Below are positions 30,871-33,865 of a stretch of DNA of 33,865 nucleotides, piece after piece; position 1 is the stretch's first letter, and each line of letters begins with the position of its first letter. Source of the stretch: Streptomyces sabulosicollis. Lineage in GTDB: Bacteria > Actinomycetota > Actinomycetes > Streptomycetales > Streptomycetaceae. Under the pieces are notes generated by a model. It ran no database searches, had not been told where the DNA came from, and saw nothing but the letters and a program-made list of their open reading frames with translations. The DNA lies in NCBI RefSeq assembly GCF_016103465.1, contig NZ_JAEEAP010000050.1, positions 1 to 33,865 of the forward strand. The letters run 5' to 3'. Position numbers and translations under genes: made by a program.

Positions 30871-32765
30871 CGGGAATCCTCCTCAATCGCCCGGACACCC
30901 GGGGCACGGTCGGCCGCGATCCGCATCCGGATCGAGCGGGCCAGGTCTTCGGGGCTCAGGCCGCATTCGGCGAGGATGTCGGCGCGTTTGCCGTGGTCCA
31001 GGAAGCGCTGCGGAATCCCGAACCCGGACACCGGGGCCGGGACACCGGCGTCGCGCAACTCCTGGGCGAGCAGCGAGCCGTAGCCGCCCACGCGCAGGTT
31101 GTCCTCGACGGTCACCACGAGCCGGTACTGCTCCGCCAGCTTGATCAGGGACGGGCTGACCGGTCTGAGCCAGGCGGGGTCCACCACGGTGACGCCCAGG
31201 CCCTCCTCGGTGAGCCGGCGCGCCGTCTCGCGGGCCGTCGCGGCCATGGCGCCCACGGACACCAGCAGGACGTCGTCACCGGGGGAGCGGTGCAGCACAT
31301 CGAGCCCGTCGTGCTGGTCGACGGCGGGGATGTCGGGCCCCACCGGCCCCTTGGGGAACCGGATGGCGCTGGGGCCGTCGGTGATCGCCACCGCCTCGCG
31401 CAGCGCGGTGCGCAGCGAGGCCCCGTCGCGGGGCGCCGCGACCCGCAGGCCGGGCACGATCCCCAGCACCGACAGGTCCCACATGCCGTTGTGGGACGCT
31501 CCGTCGTCGCCGGTGACCCCCGCCCGGTCCAGGACGAACACCACCGGGCAGGAGTGCAGCGCCACGTCCATCAGCAGCTGGTCGAAGCCGCGGCCCAGGA
31601 ACGTGGAGTACACGGCCACCACCGGCACCATCCCGGCCATGGCCAGCCCCGCCGCCGAGGTGATCGCGTGCTGTTCGGCTATCCCGACGTCGAACACCCG
31701 GTCGGGGAACTCCTCGGCGTACGCCGCGAGCCCGGTGGGCTGGAGCATCGCCGCCGTCACCGCCACCACCTCGGGGCGCGCACGGCCGATCTCGACCAGC
31801 TCCGCGCCGAAGACCGAGGTCCAGGACGGGCCCGGGGAGCCCAGCGGTTCGCCGGTGGCCGGGTCGCAGGCGCCGACCGCGTGGTGGTGGTCGCGCTCGT
31901 CGTCCTCCGCACGCCGGTAGCCGTGGCCCTTACGGGTCAGACAGTGCACCACGACCGGTCCGCCGAACCCGGCGGCCTGCCGCAGGGCGGCCTCCACCGC
32001 CGCGATGTCGTGTCCGTCGACCGGCCCGAGGTACTTCAGGCCCAGGTCGGCGAAGAGCCCCTGCGGGGCGAGCATGTCCTTCAGCCCCGTTTTGACCGCG
32101 TGCAGCGCCTCGTAGAGCTTCGGGGTCTGCCGCAGCCGCTGCTTGGACCACTCCAGGAAGCGCTCGTAGTCGGGGGAGGTGCGCAGGCCCGCCAGATGGG
32201 TGGCGAGGCCGCCCGTGGTCGGCGCGTAGGACCGGCCGTTGTCGTTCACCACGATGACGACGGGCCGGTCGGGGGCGCCCGAGATGTTGTTCAGCGCCTC
32301 CCAGGCCATGCCGCCGGTCAGCGCCCCGTCCCCGATGACGGCCACCACCGCGCGGTCGGTCTCGCCCCGCAGCCGGAACCCCTTGGCGAGGCCGTCGGCG
32401 TAGGACAGCACGGTGGAGGCGTGGCTGTTCTCGATGGTGTCGTGCTCGGACTCGGCCCGGCTGGGGTAGCCGGACAGGCCGCCCTTCCGCCGGAGCCGGT
32501 CGAAGCCCTCCCGGCGGCCGGTGAGGATCTTGTGCACATACGCCTGGTGTCCGGTGTCCCACAGGATGCGGTCCCGGGGGGAGTCGAAGACGCGGTGCAG
32601 GGCGATGGTGAGTTCGACGGTGCCCAGGTTGGGCCCCAGGTGCCCGCCGGTCCGCAGCACCTTGTCGATGAGGAAGTGCCTGATCTCCCCCGCGAGGTCG
32701 GTGAGTTGGCCGGCGTCCAGGTTCTTGATGTCGGCGGGACCGTGGATGGTCTCCAGCAGTGTCAT
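30867..32765 (-). CDS. dxs: 1-deoxy-D-xylulose-5-phosphate synthase (DXS)
   Basis: A 632-residue thiamine-diphosphate enzyme that condenses pyruvate and glyceraldehyde 3-phosphate, the first and flux-controlling MEP step. Visible motifs are [14 protein letters not shown] (His42), the TPP-binding [16 protein letters not shown] (145-160), the catalytic Glu segment [15 protein letters not shown] and the transketolase C-terminal domain ([11 protein letters not shown]). The ATG at 32765 is chosen from homology and AGGGAG 9 nt upstream; the frame is open to 32885 but that part is arginine-rich and overlaps the polyprenyl synthase gene. Coupled by ATGA overlap to ispG. Probably a pathway-specific copy. 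Confidence 0.97.
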   Translation of the reverse strand: MTLLETIHGPADIKNLDAGQLTDLAGEIRHFLIDKVLRTGGHLGPNLGTVELTIALHRVFDSPRDRILWDTGHQAYVHKILTGRREGFDRLRRKGGLSGYPSRAESEHDTIENSHASTVLSYADGLAKGFRLRGETDRAVVAVIGDGALTGGMAWEALNNISGAPDRPVVIVVNDNGRSYAPTTGGLATHLAGLRTSPDYERFLEWSKQRLRQTPKLYEALHAVKTGLKDMLAPQGLFADLGLKYLGPVDGHDIAAVEAALRQAAGFGGPVVVHCLTRKGHGYRRAEDDERDHHHAVGACDPATGEPLGSPGPSWTSVFGAELVEIGRARPEVVAVTAAMLQPTGLAAYAEEFPDRVFDVGIAEQHAITSAAGLAMAGMVPVVAVYSTFLGRGFDQLLMDVALHSCPVVFVLDRAGVTGDDGASHNGMWDLSVLGIVPGLRVAAPRDGASLRTALREAVAITDGPSAIRFPKGPVGPDIPAVDQHDGLDVLHRSPGDDVLLVSVGAMAATARETARRLTEEGLGVTVVDPAWLRPVSPSLIKLAEQYRLVVTVEDNLRVGGYGSLLAQELRDAGVPAPVSGFGIPQRFLDHGKRADILAECGLSPEDLARSIRMRIAADRAPGVRAIEEDSR

Positions 32766-32830
32766 CCGGGTGTGCTCCCTGAAGCGTCGGTGCCGCCGGG
32801 GGCGGTCGCTGTCGGTGCCCATCGGTGGCC

Positions 32831-33835
32831 TCAGGCGCTCCGGTAGGCGACCTCGTGGGCCATGGCGGCCAGTTCCTCCCGCCACTCCGGCTCCAGCGGG
32901 GCCTCGGCGATGGCGCGGCAGGCCCGCTCGACGAGCCCGTCGATGTGCTTCTCGACGTCGTCGCGCACACCCGTCTCGATCAGCAGCTCGCGCAGGTGGT
33001 CGGCGCCCCGGAGCCGGGCGGGCACCAGCTCGCGGATGTGGGCGTTGCGCTGGATGGCCAGGGCCATCAGCAGCGTCATCTTGTGCTGCTCGAAGTCCAG
33101 ACCGCTCGGCTTGCCGGTGACCTCGGAGTCCCCGAAGGCGTCCAGGAGGTCGTCCCGGAGCTGGAACGCCTCACCGAGCGCGGCCCCGTACCTCTCGAAG
33201 GCCGGTGCCGCGTCGGCGCGGCCGGCCACCGCGGCGCCCAGCACCAGCGGGCGGTGGATGGTGTAGCGGCCGGACTTGGCGATGGCGATCCACCGCGAGG
33301 TCTCCGGGTCCGGCTCGAACTCCACGGACGCGGCGACGTCCATGTACTGGCCGATGATCAGCTCCGAGCGCAGCAGGTGCCACTCGGCGGCGACCGCGGG
33401 CTCCACCTCGGCCATGATCTCGTCGGAGTAGACCAGGGCCAGATCGCCCGCGAGGATCGCCACGTTCTCCCCGAACCGGCCCGCCGCGCCCTGCCAGCCG
33501 CGTTCCCGGTGCAGCGCGGCCTGGCTGGTGTGCACGGTCGGCGCGCCGCGGCGCACCGCGGACTCGTCCATCACATCGTCGTGGATCAGCGCACAGGCGT
33601 GGAGCAGCTCCAGCGCGGCGGCGACGGGGATGACGCGGCCGTCCTCCGGATCGCCGCCGGCGGCCAGATAGCCGCTCAGGCAGAACGCCGGGCGCGTCCG
33701 CTTGCCGCCCGCGTCGACCAGGTCGGCGATCGCGTCGATGGGGACGCTGGAGCGGGGGTCGAGACCGTGCCAGCGCTCGTACTCCGCGGACAGGAAGGCG
33801 TGCAGCCGCTCCTCGACCCGGGGCAGCAGGCTCAT
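32831..33835 (-). CDS. Polyprenyl diphosphate synthase (GGPP synthase-like), start possibly outside the window
   Basis: A trans-prenyltransferase of at least 334 residues that elongates DMAPP with IPP. It has DAGGKRTRP (41-49), the first aspartate-rich motif DDVMD (86-90) and the second DDLLD (228-232). The positions 5 and 4 residues before the first motif are Cys81 and Ala82, small rather than aromatic, which argues against an FPP-limited pocket and for C20 (geranylgeranyl) or longer, but chain length needs assay. The ATG at 33835 lacks a convincing ribosome site and the frame stays open to the window edge (reading APATTARRTL before the Met), so the true start may lie beyond 33865. It is 65 nt upstream of dxs on the same strand. 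Confidence 0.9.
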   Translation of the reverse strand: MSLLPRVEERLHAFLSAEYERWHGLDPRSSVPIDAIADLVDAGGKRTRPAFCLSGYLAAGGDPEDGRVIPVAAALELLHACALIHDDVMDESAVRRGAPTVHTSQAALHRERGWQGAAGRFGENVAILAGDLALVYSDEIMAEVEPAVAAEWHLLRSELIIGQYMDVAASVEFEPDPETSRWIAIAKSGRYTIHRPLVLGAAVAGRADAAPAFERYGAALGEAFQLRDDLLDAFGDSEVTGKPSGLDFEQHKMTLLMALAIQRNAHIRELVPARLRGADHLRELLIETGVRDDVEKHIDGLVERACRAIAEAPLEPEWREELAAMAHEVAYRSA

Positions 33836-33865
33836 CAGCGTCCGGCGGGCGGTGGTGGCCGGGGC

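Larger units (their letters stand above)
19174..33865 (-). other. Candidate nitrogen-modified meroterpenoid biosynthetic gene cluster (continues past the right edge)
   Basis: Ten consecutive minus-strand genes with overlaps or gaps of at most 109 nt encode isoprenoid supply (polyprenyl synthase, DXS, IspG), aromatic hydroxylation (PobA type), prenyl transfer (UbiA), chain cyclisation (Pyr4 type), nitrous acid formation (CreE/CreD-like pair), an ANL ligase and an MMPL exporter. A hairpin at 19096-19132 bounds the left side. No regulator, aminated-aromatic pathway or resistance gene other than the exporter is seen, so the remainder, including the promoter, should lie to the right of the window. 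The product class is inferred from the combination of families. Confidence 0.65.

Overview
The window is very G+C-rich, with long overlapping ORFs in every frame, GTG starts, rare TTA codons and typical Streptomyces families (DUF4331, the CitMHS metal-citrate carrier, ECF41 sigma, XRE-TPR/NUDIX pairs, small Cys-rich island proteins). It is most likely a Streptomyces chromosome. All identifications come from reading sequence motifs; no database was searched.

Region A (1-14872) looks like ordinary chromosome. It holds a secreted DUF4331 protein, a small conserved orphan, a type ISP restriction-modification specificity-like protein with an apparent N-terminal frameshift, and a GntR/UTRA regulator with homogentisate 1,2-dioxygenase (hmgA). 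A TetR regulator diverges from hmgA. Then come a bis-MGD molybdoenzyme, a CitMHS citrate transporter coupled to an MFS permease, a DUF402 phosphatase, and an ECF41 sigma factor coupled to a class IV aminotransferase. Three different intergenic tandem-repeat arrays and one copy of a GGGGCTCCGCCCC-type dispersed repeat lie here.

Region B (14873-about 18950) is a small, partly lower-G+C accessory island. It starts directly after the aminotransferase stop codon with a decayed fragment of an HK97-type phage capsid gene. Next come a translationally coupled XRE-TPR regulator/NUDIX hydrolase pair on the minus strand (the regulator has two TTA codons), a divergent control region with two identical palindromes 22 bp apart, and an operon of four overlapping small genes on the plus strand. 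It ends with a strong hairpin, a promoter-like sequence with no gene behind it, and the second copy of the dispersed repeat.

Region C (19174-33865, all minus strand, continuing past the right edge) is the most interesting part: a candidate biosynthetic cluster that appears to join terpenoid and nitrite chemistry. In transcription order it encodes a polyprenyl diphosphate synthase, DXS, IspG, a PobA-type 4-hydroxybenzoate hydroxylase, a UbiA prenyltransferase, an ANL (AMP-forming) ligase, a seven-helix Pyr4-type membrane terpene cyclase, a large FAD/NAD(P)-binding protein resembling the aspartate N-oxygenases CreE/FzmM, a CMLE-type lyase resembling nitrosuccinate lyases CreD/FzmL, and an MMPL exporter. 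Most junctions overlap or are short, and a perfect 13-bp hairpin ends the unit. The proposed logic is as follows. MEP-derived precursor is elongated and attached by UbiA to a 4-hydroxybenzoate/protocatechuate-type acceptor. The Pyr4-like protein cyclises the chain. The CreE/CreD-like pair makes nitrous acid from aspartate, which the ANL ligase could use for diazotisation or another nitrogen transfer. This would be a nitrogen-modified (possibly diazo) meroterpenoid. The amine to be diazotised is not explained by genes in the window.
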